DNA from: Chitinophagaceae bacterium
GTDB taxonomy: Bacteria > Bacteroidota > Bacteroidia > Chitinophagales > Chitinophagaceae
Reading direction: 5' to 3'
Length of the DNA: 64,000 nt
NCBI GenBank assembly: GCA_016710935.1
Contig: JADJTY010000005.1
Span: 199,478-263,477, forward strand
Numbering within the stretch: position 1 is the stretch's first letter; each line of letters starts with the position of its first letter. The translations under genes and the position numbers were made by a program. Positions 8,792 to 16,066 of the stretch are shown here, piece by piece. Under the pieces are notes generated by a model. It searched no databases, was not told where the DNA came from, and saw only the letters and a program-made list of their open reading frames with translations.

Positions 8792-8799
8792 CAAAGTTA
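8792..8799 (-). promoter_or_regulatory. -7 element with likely leaderless start
   Basis: Minus-strand TAACTTTG matches TAnnTTTG exactly, and only 5 nt separate it from the ATG at 8786. Transcription should start at or within a base or two of the start codon, giving a leaderless mRNA. The DUF6660 gene shows the same spacing. Confidence 0.5.
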
Positions 8800-8858
8800 A
8801 TGGTTAATGGTTCATAGTTCATAGGTAGATCATTATAACAGGATGTTACTTTCTCCTA

Positions 8859-8915
8859 TGACCCATGAACTATGACCCATGAACTATGACCTATGAACCA
8901 TGAACTATGAACCAT
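8859..8915. repeat. Tandem ATGAACTATGACC-type simple repeat
   Basis: Degenerate repeats of about 14-15 nt (CATGAACTATGACC variants) run through the intergenic space upstream of glmM. A related stretch (CATGTACAATGAACTATAAACC) precedes the cysteine desulfurase gene. They create false upstream ATG codons in both directions. Confidence 0.6.
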
Positions 8916-8933
8916 CACCTAACCAACTTTTCA

Positions 8934-8941
8934 TATATTTG
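8934..8941 (+). promoter_or_regulatory. -7 element of glmM
   Basis: TATATTTG is an exact TAnnTTTG match ending 21 nt before the ATG at 8963. An upstream in-frame ATG at 8900 lies before this element and so cannot be the start of a transcript made from it. Confidence 0.6.
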
Positions 8942-8962
8942 CAATCCCTTAAAAGCAAAAGA

Positions 8963-10342
8963 ATGGCACTGATAAAAAGTATTTCCGGCATAAGAGGCAC
9001 CATCGGCGGAAAAACCAATGACAACCTTACCCCTGTTGATATTGTGAAGTTTGCAGCAGCATACGGAAGCTGGATATTACAACAAGGCAGTAATAATAAA
9101 ATAGTGATTGGACGTGACGGGCGTATAAGCGGTGAAATGGTGAGCAACCTGGTGGTTAATACATTGATGGGCCTGGGATTGGATGTGGTTGACCTGGGTT
9201 TAAGTACCACACCAACGGTTGAAATGGCCGTTACATTTGAAAAAGCAGCGGGTGGCATAATTTTAACTGCCAGTCATAATCCCAAAGAATGGAACGCCCT
9301 CAAGTTGCTGAACCACAAAGGCGAATTCATCAGCGGCGATGAAGGCAAACTGATTTTAACCACTGCGGAAAATGAAGATTTTAGTTTTGCCAAAGTAGAT
9401 AAACTGGGTACGTATCGTAAAGATGAAAGTTTATTACAAAAACATATAGATGCAGTACTGGCATACGAACTGGTTGATGCTGCAGCAATAAAAAAACAGA
9501 ATTTTAAAATTGTGGTGGATGCCGTAAACAGTACCGGCGCTACTGCAGTACCAGCCCTGTTAAAAGCATTGGGTGTAAAAGATATGGTAGTGCTGAACGC
9601 AGAAGTGAACGGAAATTTTGCACACAACCCTGAACCTCTACCCGAGCATTTAACTGAATTAAGCAGTGCCGTGGTTTCTCAAAAAGCCAGCCTGGGCATT
9701 GCGGTTGACCCCGATGTTGACCGCCTTTGCTTTGTGTGCGAAGACGGCAGCATGTTTGGCGAAGAATATACATTGGTTGCTGTGGCAGATTATATACTCA
9801 GCAAAAGAAAAGGGAATACGGTTTCCAATATGAGCAGCACCAAAGCATTAAAAGACGTTACCATAAAACATGGCGGTGAATATTTTCCCAGCATGGTGGG
9901 CGAAGTGAATGTGGTAAATAAAATGAAGGCCGTAAATGCGGTGATTGGCGGCGAAGGTAATGGTGGCATTATTGTGCCCGATCTGCACTATGGCCGTGAT
10001 GCATTGATCGGCATCGCCTTGTTCTTAACGCATCTTGCCAAAAGCAAAAAAACGATCAGGCAGTTGCGCAGCACTTATCCCGATTATTTTATCAGCAAAA
10101 ATAAGATTGAGCTCACCAACGGTACCGATGTAAAAACTATTTTTAAAAATATTAAAGACCTGTATAAGAATCAACCGATAAATGATGAAGATGGATTGAA
10201 GATCGAGTTCGATAATGACTGGGTGCACTTACGCACCAGCAATACCGAACCCATCATTCGTATTTATGCCGAAAGTAATTTTGAAACAACAGCAGAGAAT
10301 ATTGCCAGAAGATTGATGCAGGATATTGGGAAGATGATGTAA
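8963..10342 (+). CDS. glmM: Phosphoglucosamine mutase
   Basis: 459 aa from the ATG at 8963, which gives the standard N-terminus MALIKSISGIRGTIGG. It interconverts glucosamine-6-phosphate and glucosamine-1-phosphate for UDP-GlcNAc and peptidoglycan synthesis in the cytoplasm. The phosphoserine loop is TASHNP (102-107), the magnesium loop DPDVDR (249-254), the sugar-binding loop GGEGNGG near 331, and the phosphate-binding SNTEPIIRIYAES close to the C-terminus. All four domains of the alpha-phosphohexomutase fold are present. Phosphomannomutase activity is an alternative in this superfamily, but the N-terminal sequence favours GlmM. An 80-nt gap with simple repeats separates it from the next gene. 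Confidence 0.9.
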   Translation: MALIKSISGIRGTIGGKTNDNLTPVDIVKFAAAYGSWILQQGSNNKIVIGRDGRISGEMVSNLVVNTLMGLGLDVVDLGLSTTPTVEMAVTFEKAAGGIILTASHNPKEWNALKLLNHKGEFISGDEGKLILTTAENEDFSFAKVDKLGTYRKDESLLQKHIDAVLAYELVDAAAIKKQNFKIVVDAVNSTGATAVPALLKALGVKDMVVLNAEVNGNFAHNPEPLPEHLTELSSAVVSQKASLGIAVDPDVDRLCFVCEDGSMFGEEYTLVAVADYILSKRKGNTVSNMSSTKALKDVTIKHGGEYFPSMVGEVNVVNKMKAVNAVIGGEGNGGIIVPDLHYGRDALIGIALFLTHLAKSKKTIRQLRSTYPDYFISKNKIELTNGTDVKTIFKNIKDLYKNQPINDEDGLKIEFDNDWVHLRTSNTEPIIRIYAESNFETTAENIARRLMQDIGKMM

Positions 10343-10422
10343 CGAAATGTTGATGGTTCATAGAGCTTCAACTTCATCGAACTATCAATTATGAAAATAC
10401 CATGTACAATGAACTATAAACC

Positions 10423-11550
10423 ATGAACAGAATCTACTTCGACAACGCCGCCACCACTGCACTTGATCCACAGGTGCTGGAAACCATGATGCCCTACTTA
10501 ACCGAAAAGTTTGGTAATCCTTCTTCCATTTATTCTTATGGCCGTGAGACCCGTATGGCTATCGAAACTGCACGTAAAACAGTTGCAAAAATTTTGAATG
10601 CGCATCCCGCTGAAATATTTTTCACCAGTGGCGGTACCGAGAGCAGCAACACAGCTATCTCCTGCGCCATACGTGACCTGGGTTGTAAGCATATCATTAC
10701 TTCGCCTGTTGAACACCATGCTGTTTCACATTCAGTAGAACATTTGGATAACCTGGATGTTGCAAAAGTGAGCTATGTAAAATTATTACCAAACGGACAT
10801 ATAGATATTGAAGACCTGGAAAAGCTATTAGCCGCCGCCGAAGAAAAAACCCTCGTTACTTTAATGCATGCCAACAATGAGATCGGCAATATTTTAGACA
10901 TTCATGCTGTTGGCGAATTGTGCAAATTGTATGGCGCCATTTTTCACAGCGATACGGTGCAAACAGTTGGACATTTCCCTTTCGATTTAAGAAATACACC
11001 GGTGCATTTTATTACCGGCGCTGCACATAAATTTCACGGACCAAAAGGCGTGGGCATTTTATACATCAACGAAAATGTACGCATAAAACCCTTTGTGCAT
11101 GGCGGCGGACAGGAACGCAACATGCGTGCCGGCACTGAAAATCTCTATGGCATTGTGGGCTTTGCCAAAGCGCTTGAGCTGGCAACCGCCACCCATGAAG
11201 AAGACATGGCCTATATCGGCACGCTGAAGTATTACATGATGGACGAACTGAAAAAAAATATTCCCGGTGTTGCATTTAACGGCGATGCATTGGGAAGTTG
11301 TTTATACACGGTGCTAAGCGCCAGTTTCCCCAAGACAGAAAGATCGGAGATGATACTTTTTAATCTCGACATTAATAATATCTGCGCCAGCGGCGGCAGC
11401 GCCTGCACCAGCGGCGCCGACCAGGGCAGCCATGTCATCCGTGCCATCAACAACAACCCCAACCAGGTAACGGTGCGTTTTAGTTTTAGCAAACACAATA
11501 CCCGGGAAGAAGTTGACACGGTGGTGGAGAAGTTAAAGGAACTCGTGTAG
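10423..11550 (+). CDS. Cysteine desulfurase (NifS/IscS family)
   Basis: A 375-aa PLP enzyme that removes sulfur from cysteine as a protein persulfide for Fe-S clusters or tRNA thiolation. Landmarks: YFDNAATT at the start, FFTSGGTESSN (67-76), the PLP lysine in GAAHKFHGPKG (Lys203) and the catalytic cysteine loop ASGGSACTSG (Cys328). The catalytic Cys sits in a loop with the CTSG pattern, compatible with IscS or NifS type. No scaffold gene is adjacent. Its stop codon TAG is the GTAG head of the REP-like element that follows, so the last codons may have been reset by the repeat's insertion. Confidence 0.88.
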   Translation: MNRIYFDNAATTALDPQVLETMMPYLTEKFGNPSSIYSYGRETRMAIETARKTVAKILNAHPAEIFFTSGGTESSNTAISCAIRDLGCKHIITSPVEHHAVSHSVEHLDNLDVAKVSYVKLLPNGHIDIEDLEKLLAAAEEKTLVTLMHANNEIGNILDIHAVGELCKLYGAIFHSDTVQTVGHFPFDLRNTPVHFITGAAHKFHGPKGVGILYINENVRIKPFVHGGGQERNMRAGTENLYGIVGFAKALELATATHEEDMAYIGTLKYYMMDELKKNIPGVAFNGDALGSCLYTVLSASFPKTERSEMILFNLDINNICASGGSACTSGADQGSHVIRAINNNPNQVTVRFSFSKHNTREEVDTVVEKLKELV

Positions 11551-11648
11551 GAACACGCCTGTGGCGTGTTCGTTTCAATTCGCCATAGGCGAATTCTTTT
11601 GATTTTTGCCTATGGCAAAAACAGAACACCCCACAGGCGTTTTCCTAC
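11547..11648. repeat. REP/BIME-like palindrome cluster, left of the RAYT
   Basis: The unit starts with GTAG (11547-11550), then GAACACGCC-TGT-GGCGTGTTC (11551-11571). Two further hairpins follow, AATTCGCC-ATA-GGCGAATT (11577-11595) and TTTTTGCC-TAT-GGCAAAAA (11603-11621). A degenerate inverted copy ending in CTAC (11624-11648) closes it. The layout GTAG-hairpin...hairpin-CTAC is that of a BIME, the target architecture recognised by RAYT enzymes. The element also ends the cysteine desulfurase frame. Confidence 0.8.
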
Positions 11649-11703
11649 AATACAATAAATCAACATTTTTTATACTTTTGAATTCGCTTCAAAGCGAATC
11701 CGT

Positions 11704-12255
11704 ATGTACAAAAAACAGAAGCAATACCGTCTTTATAATTTTGATTATTCGCAGGATGGTCATTATTTTATAACCATCGTTACCAAGGACAGGGAACATT
11801 TTTTTGGCAAAATCGTTAACAAAGAAATGATATACACTCCAATTGGAGAATTCGTCAAAAAAAACATCCTTAAATTTTATGTAGATGAAAAGCTGGATAA
11901 CCCTTACCAGAATAATTTCTATTTCATCAATAATAATCTTACGCTTATCGGCATTACTGAATGGGCTGTTTTACCAAATCACATTCATCTGATCATTGAA
12001 ATAATAAATAAGGTACAAAAAGAATACACTGATATTACTGGCTTGTCTCCTTTATCAACAGGTTCTGCAAGTTCATTTGCAAATCATTTTAAAGGCTACA
12101 TAAAAAAGTGGTGTACAGAAAATAATTTTAATGATTTTCACTGGCAAAGTAGATTTCACGACAGAGTTATACGGAACGCTGCAGAATATGAACAGATAGC
12201 AAAATACATTCAAAATAATGTGCTTAACTGGGATACAGATGAGCTGCATTTGTAG
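11704..12255 (+). CDS. REP-associated tyrosine transposase (IS200-like, RAYT)
   Basis: A 183-aa Y1 transposase. It has the HUH motif as LPNHIHLII (His93, His95) and candidate catalytic tyrosines Tyr162 and Tyr168 in AEYEQIAKYIQNN, preceded by HWQSRFHDRVIRN, a combination typical of RAYTs. RAYTs cut and join single-stranded REP DNA at a GTAG tetranucleotide beside a hairpin. GTAG hairpins lie on both sides of this gene. It is a single-copy, apparently intact gene; its stop codon TAG is itself the head of the right-hand REP element. Confidence 0.88.
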   Translation: MYKKQKQYRLYNFDYSQDGHYFITIVTKDREHFFGKIVNKEMIYTPIGEFVKKNILKFYVDEKLDNPYQNNFYFINNNLTLIGITEWAVLPNHIHLIIEIINKVQKEYTDITGLSPLSTGSASSFANHFKGYIKKWCTENNFNDFHWQSRFHDRVIRNAAEYEQIAKYIQNNVLNWDTDELHL

Positions 12256-12328
12256 GAACACGCCTTTGGCGTGTTCTGTAATTGCCTGCGGCAAATACCA
12301 AACGAACACGCCAAAGGCGTGTTCCTAC
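12252..12328. repeat. REP/BIME-like palindrome cluster, right of the RAYT
   Basis: GTAG (12252-12255) is followed by GAACACGCC-TTT-GGCGTGTTC (12256-12276), a short TTGCC-TGC-GGCAA hairpin (12282-12294), GAACACGCC-AAA-GGCGTGTTC (12304-12324) and CTAC (12325-12328). Both main hairpins have perfect 9-bp arms identical to the left cluster. The outer GTAG of each orientation is the stop codon of a gene: the RAYT on the plus strand and kynA on the minus strand. Confidence 0.85.
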
Positions 12329-13314
12329 GAATACCCCAATTGCGCCTCCACCTCCTTCGGTAACGCCGGCAATTTCTTCCTATCCACTAAAAAACTATTC
12401 AGTTGCGACAGTTCTTTAAAAATATAATGCTTGTCCATCGCTGCTCTTAAATAACCGGCACCGGTACTGCCACCGGTACCTATACGGGTACCAATCATAC
12501 GTTGCACCATATTAATGTGGCGGCTGCGCCAGTTGCTTAACTGATTGTCAATTTCCAAAAGCGTATCCAGCAACTGAAAAGGCTGTTCCAGCATGGGATA
12601 TCCATGATACATCATGATAAACAAAGCCGACCGGCAGGCTTTGGGCGTAAGATTTCTCTCCACATTTTCATCTGCTTTATTAAAAATGGTTTCAAATGCA
12701 GCAGCATTATTTTTTTCTGCTTCTGCCAAACTACCCACATAAACCTGCTGGTAAATTTTCCAGAAATCTTCTGTAATAAAAGGCATTCTTTCCAGCCAGG
12801 CATTAATTAATTCAATAACACTCTTGCCGCTTTCCGCATCTTTAATAATGGCAATATCTTTTTCTTTCAGTTGGGAAGTGTAATAATTTTGTCCGTGGCG
12901 GTGCTCAAACTTTAAACCCAGTTTTGCTTCCAGCACCTTAAACTGGTAACTCTGAAAACCAGATGCAGGCCGCAGCATATCCCTGAAGTCGAGAAAATCC
13001 ATCGGCGTCATCGTTTCCATAATATCTATCTGCTGCACCAGTACTTTTAAAATAGTAACTACCCTCTTTAAACGGTGTACCACGGTTTGCATTTCGGGAC
13101 TGTTATCATTTACCACGGGCTTATTCATAATATCAATAACCGAGTTCACTTCAAATAATATCTGTTTAAACCACAGTTCATAAGCCTGGTGAATAATGAT
13201 GAAAAGCATTTCATCGTGCGCCGGTTCCCTTCCATCCTTAAAACTTTCAGGATCCTGTGCTTCAGTAATTTTTTCCAGTTGCAGGTAATCTGCATAATAA
13301 ACGGCCTTTTCCAT
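12325..13314 (-). CDS. kynA: Tryptophan 2,3-dioxygenase
   Basis: A 329-aa haem enzyme that opens the indole ring of tryptophan to N-formylkynurenine, the first step of the kynurenine pathway. Landmarks are HDEMLFIIIHQAYELWFKQ (33-51), which lines the substrate pocket, and WRSRHINMVQRMIGTRIGTG with the proximal haem His, followed by GGSTGAGYL. Length fits the bacterial enzyme. No other kynurenine pathway genes are visible here. Its TAG stop is contributed by the REP-like element, on the opposite strand from the RAYT. Confidence 0.93.
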   Translation of the reverse strand: MEKAVYYADYLQLEKITEAQDPESFKDGREPAHDEMLFIIIHQAYELWFKQILFEVNSVIDIMNKPVVNDNSPEMQTVVHRLKRVVTILKVLVQQIDIMETMTPMDFLDFRDMLRPASGFQSYQFKVLEAKLGLKFEHRHGQNYYTSQLKEKDIAIIKDAESGKSVIELINAWLERMPFITEDFWKIYQQVYVGSLAEAEKNNAAAFETIFNKADENVERNLTPKACRSALFIMMYHGYPMLEQPFQLLDTLLEIDNQLSNWRSRHINMVQRMIGTRIGTGGSTGAGYLRAAMDKHYIFKELSQLNSFLVDRKKLPALPKEVEAQLGYS

Positions 13315-13332
13315 AATAGCATTTTAATGCAG

Positions 13333-13340
13333 CAAACTTA
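13333..13340 (-). promoter_or_regulatory. -7 element of kynA
   Basis: Minus-strand TAAGTTTG fits TAnnTTTG and lies 18 nt before the ATG at 13314. Confidence 0.5.
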
Positions 13341-13347
13341 CTGTTTT

Positions 13348-13444
13348 TAGTTGTCAGGCCACTACATGAGCCTTTAATTTTATAGACTCTTATTGTTTTA
13401 AAAAGACTTAGAAATTTGATCTCTGCTTTGTGGCCAGACAACTA
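13348..13444. repeat. Inverted-repeat element (copy B)
   Basis: TAGTTGTCAGGCCAC (13348-13362) and GTGGCCAGACAACTA (13430-13444) pair at 14 of 15 positions around 67 nt of AT-rich DNA. The arm sequence GTC-A-GGCnACTAC and overall length match copy A at 7921-8020, indicating a dispersed element. Here it lies in a divergent intergenic region directly behind the kynA promoter. Confidence 0.6.
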
Positions 13445-13571
13445 CGCTACCTTTTGTTAACCGTTAGTGAACGCAAATCCCTTTAACAAATCCTTTAGTA
13501 AAATAAAAAAGCATGGCATCATTTTCTAATTAAAAAAAATCCAAGCAGACCCTTAAACCCTGCAACCAACT

Positions 13572-14237
13572 ATGATCAGAAAAATTTTCTTTTCCATCAT
13601 CAGTATATTGATGATAAACTCCCTTCATGCACAGGTCAGTTACGGCATCAGGGCCGGTGCCAACTTTGCCAAATGGCAGGGCGACGATCTGCAGGTAATT
13701 GAAGACCTGCTGGATAAAACCGACGGCTATGTTGTAACTAAAGGCAAAACCGGCTGGCATGTGGGCGGTTATGTAAACATCCCCATCAGCAACACTTTTT
13801 CTTTTGAGCCCGGCCTGGCCTACTCAAAAAAAGGGTACAGCATTAAAGGCGATGTGCAGATTCCTGTTTTAAAAATATTGGCTATTAATGCCGGTGCACA
13901 GGTGCAACAGCATTATATAGATATGCCCCTGGTTCTTAAAGCAAATGTGTACAAAGGTTTGCAGGTATATGCAGGTCCGCAGATTTCTTACTTAGTTAGA
14001 AGCACCTTAAATGCGAAGCTTGGCGTACTCGGTATCAACATTTTTAACCGTGGTTTTGGTATTACCGAGCGCTTCAATAAGGTTGATATGGGTTTAACCG
14101 GCGGCATTGGCTACCAGTTTGAGAATGGCCTTAATGTACAGGCCGGCTACGATTATGGATTATCTAAACTTGATAGAAATGATAATTACCTGGCTTATAA
14201 CCGGGTAGTAAAAGTTTCGGTTGGTTTTAGTTTTTAG
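13572..14237 (+). CDS. PorT-like outer-membrane beta-barrel protein
   Basis: A 221-aa protein with a signal peptide (MIRKIFFSIISILMINSLHA, cleaved before QVSYGIRAG) and alternating beta-strand segments ending in an aromatic residue (VKVSVGFSF), as expected for a small eight-stranded outer-membrane barrel. The GIRAGANFAKWQGD start and GYDYGLSKLD near the end fit the Bacteroidota outer membrane beta-barrel/PorT-like group. Function is unknown. It has no close operon partner. Confidence 0.75.
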   Translation: MIRKIFFSIISILMINSLHAQVSYGIRAGANFAKWQGDDLQVIEDLLDKTDGYVVTKGKTGWHVGGYVNIPISNTFSFEPGLAYSKKGYSIKGDVQIPVLKILAINAGAQVQQHYIDMPLVLKANVYKGLQVYAGPQISYLVRSTLNAKLGVLGINIFNRGFGITERFNKVDMGLTGGIGYQFENGLNVQAGYDYGLSKLDRNDNYLAYNRVVKVSVGFSF

Positions 14238-14288
14238 TTGATGGTTAATGATGGAAATGCGGTATCCGGCAACGGGTACCGCTTTCTT

Positions 14289-14318
14289 TTTGCCAGAAAA
14301 TGATTTTCCCTAAATTTG
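14289..14318 (+). promoter_or_regulatory. Promoter of yebC (-33 TTTG, -7 TAAATTTG)
   Basis: TTTG at 14289-14292 and TAAATTTG at 14311-14318 are separated by 18 nt, close to the Bacteroidetes -33/-7 spacing. The predicted leader then runs through the 8-bp tandem repeat to the ATG at 14404. Confidence 0.6.
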
Positions 14319-14332
14319 CAACCCGGCCAAAC

Positions 14333-14396
14333 CAATTAACGGATTAACGGATTAACGGATTAACGGATTAACGGATTAACAGATTAACCAATTAAC
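14333..14396 (+). repeat. 8-bp tandem repeat in the yebC leader
   Basis: Eight consecutive 8-nt units: CAATTAAC, five exact GGATTAAC, AGATTAAC, CAATTAAC. The array lies wholly between the promoter and the start codon, so copy-number change would alter leader length without touching the protein. Confidence 0.8.
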
Positions 14397-14403
14397 CAAT
14401 ATT

Positions 14404-15114
14404 ATGGGAAGAATATTTGAAGTTAGAAAAAGTGCCATGTTTGCCCGCTGGGATAAAATGGCCAAAAATTTTACCCGTATAGGTAAAGAGATTGCCATTG
14501 CAGTAAAATCAAGCGGACCCGACCCTGATAACAACCCTGCTTTAAGAAGATGCTATATCAATGCCAGAGCTTGTGGCATGCCTAAAGACCGTGTAGAAGC
14601 CGCCATTAAAAGGGCAATGGGAAAGGATACCAGCAATTACGAAGAGATCATGTATGAAGGCTATGCACCGCATGGCATTGCCATACTGGTAGAAACTGCA
14701 ACAGATAACCCCACAAGAACCGTTGCCAACGTGAGGATGCATTTTACCAAAGGACAGGGATCTTTGGGAACTACCGGCAGTGTGGCTTTTGGTTTTACAC
14801 ATATGGCTGAATTTAAAATTAAAGGCGACGGCGTGAATGTTGATGACCTTGAATTTGAACTGATTGATTTTGGTTTGGAAGAAATTGGAGAAGATGCCGA
14901 AGGCAATGTGATCATCCGTACAAAATTTAATGAGTACGGCAATATGAGTAAGGCCCTGGAAGAAAAGAAAATTGAAGTAACCAGTGCGGAGCTTACCTGG
15001 ATACCATCCAATACCATGGAGTTAAGCGAAGAGCAGGCCAATGATGTTTTAAAAATGGTGGATCACTTGGAACAGGATGATGATGTACAGAAAGTGTATC
15101 ATAATCTTAAATAA
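14404..15114 (+). CDS. yebC: YebC/PmpR-family translation/regulatory protein
   Basis: A 236-aa member of the YebC family with the N-terminal signature FARWDKMAKNFTRIGKEI (14-31), then DPDNNPALRRCYINARA, and YEGYAPHGIAILVETATDNP in the second domain. The family was long listed as transcriptional regulators; recent work ties members to relief of ribosome stalling on proline runs. The gene stands alone, with a strong promoter, repeat-bearing leader and a terminator directly after it. Confidence 0.92.
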   Translation: MGRIFEVRKSAMFARWDKMAKNFTRIGKEIAIAVKSSGPDPDNNPALRRCYINARACGMPKDRVEAAIKRAMGKDTSNYEEIMYEGYAPHGIAILVETATDNPTRTVANVRMHFTKGQGSLGTTGSVAFGFTHMAEFKIKGDGVNVDDLEFELIDFGLEEIGEDAEGNVIIRTKFNEYGNMSKALEEKKIEVTSAELTWIPSNTMELSEEQANDVLKMVDHLEQDDDVQKVYHNLK

Positions 15115-15119
15115 ATAAG

Positions 15120-15143
15120 AGCCGCTTTTTTAGCGGCTTTTTT
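15120..15143. terminator. Intrinsic terminator after yebC
   Basis: AGCCGCT (15120-15126), TTTTT loop, AGCGGCT (15132-15138) and a run of T. The A-rich sequence upstream would also let it serve the convergent phzF-like gene. Confidence 0.85.
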
Positions 15144-15921
15144 ATATCGTTATCTCTCCTTTCATGTAGAAAACCGCTTTGCCTTTAATCGTCACTCTAT
15201 CCCCTCTCTGCTCACACCAAAGTTCACCGCCACGTTTCGATAATTGAAAAGCGTGCATTTTATCTTTGCCTAATTTTTCGGCCCAAAAAGGAATTAATTG
15301 TGCATGTGCCGAACCGGTTACGGGGTCTTCTGGAACGCCGCAATTGGGAGCAAAAAAGCGGGACACAAAATCGCAGTTGGTTCCGGGGGCTGTTACAATG
15401 ATGCCAATAACATCTATTTTATTCAACAGCGTAATATCTGGCTTTACCGCTAAAATATCTTTTTGCGTATTCAGTTCAACAATATAATCACGGTTTTTAT
15501 ATACACCTAAATGTTCGGTAATGCCTAAGCCTTGCATTAATTCTTCCGGGTAATCCGAAACCCTTTCAGGTTTCCAGGAAGGAAAGTCCAGTGCAATGTA
15601 TTCCCCGTCGCGATGCACTTTCAGCGGGCCGCTTAGCGAATAAAAGGTAATTGTATTTTTTTTATATCCCAGTAATTCAAACAGCACAAAGGCAGCCGCC
15701 AAAGTAGCATGGCCACAAAGATCAATTTCCAGTTCAGGTGTAAACCAACGAATATGAAATCCATCTTCTTTGGGCACAAAGAAAACTGTTTCAGCAAGAT
15801 TATTTTCTTCAGCGATCTGTTGCATTAATGAATCATCGATCCATTTATCCAGGGGAATTACAGCAGCAGGATTACCGCTAAACAATTTGTCAGCAAATGC
15901 ATCAACCTGGTATAAAGTCAT
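15142..15921 (-). CDS. PhzF-family isomerase/epimerase-like protein
   Basis: The frame extends to a TTG at 15930, but the ATG at 15921 gives the family start MTLYQVDAFADKLFSGNPAAV (259 aa). It contains the active-site Glu in NNLAETVFF, DLCGHATLAAAF and the closing GVPEDPVTGSAHAQLIPFW. The fold is that of diaminopimelate epimerase. PhzF itself isomerises a phenazine precursor, but no phenazine genes are near, so substrate is unknown. It is convergent with yebC. Confidence 0.88.
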   Translation of the reverse strand: MTLYQVDAFADKLFSGNPAAVIPLDKWIDDSLMQQIAEENNLAETVFFVPKEDGFHIRWFTPELEIDLCGHATLAAAFVLFELLGYKKNTITFYSLSGPLKVHRDGEYIALDFPSWKPERVSDYPEELMQGLGITEHLGVYKNRDYIVELNTQKDILAVKPDITLLNKIDVIGIIVTAPGTNCDFVSRFFAPNCGVPEDPVTGSAHAQLIPFWAEKLGKDKMHAFQLSKRGGELWCEQRGDRVTIKGKAVFYMKGEITI

Positions 15922-16066
15922 AATAGGCAATTAACAATGGGTAACAGGCAAAAAGTATTCAATTGACCCCCCTGGTGAGTTTTAATATTTCCAGAATTAT
16001 TTCTCATATGATTTAGTGATCTTCCAATTGCTATATTACACAAATTGTCTATTGCCAATGGTATGT

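Noticed and set aside
11547..12328. Palindromes as ordinary intrinsic terminators
   Set aside because: The main hairpins lack T-tracts and are present in matching pairs with GTAG heads around a RAYT, which favours REP elements; some terminator effect may remain.
14333..14396. Tandem array as a CRISPR
   Set aside because: Units are 8 nt without spacers; a simple repeat.
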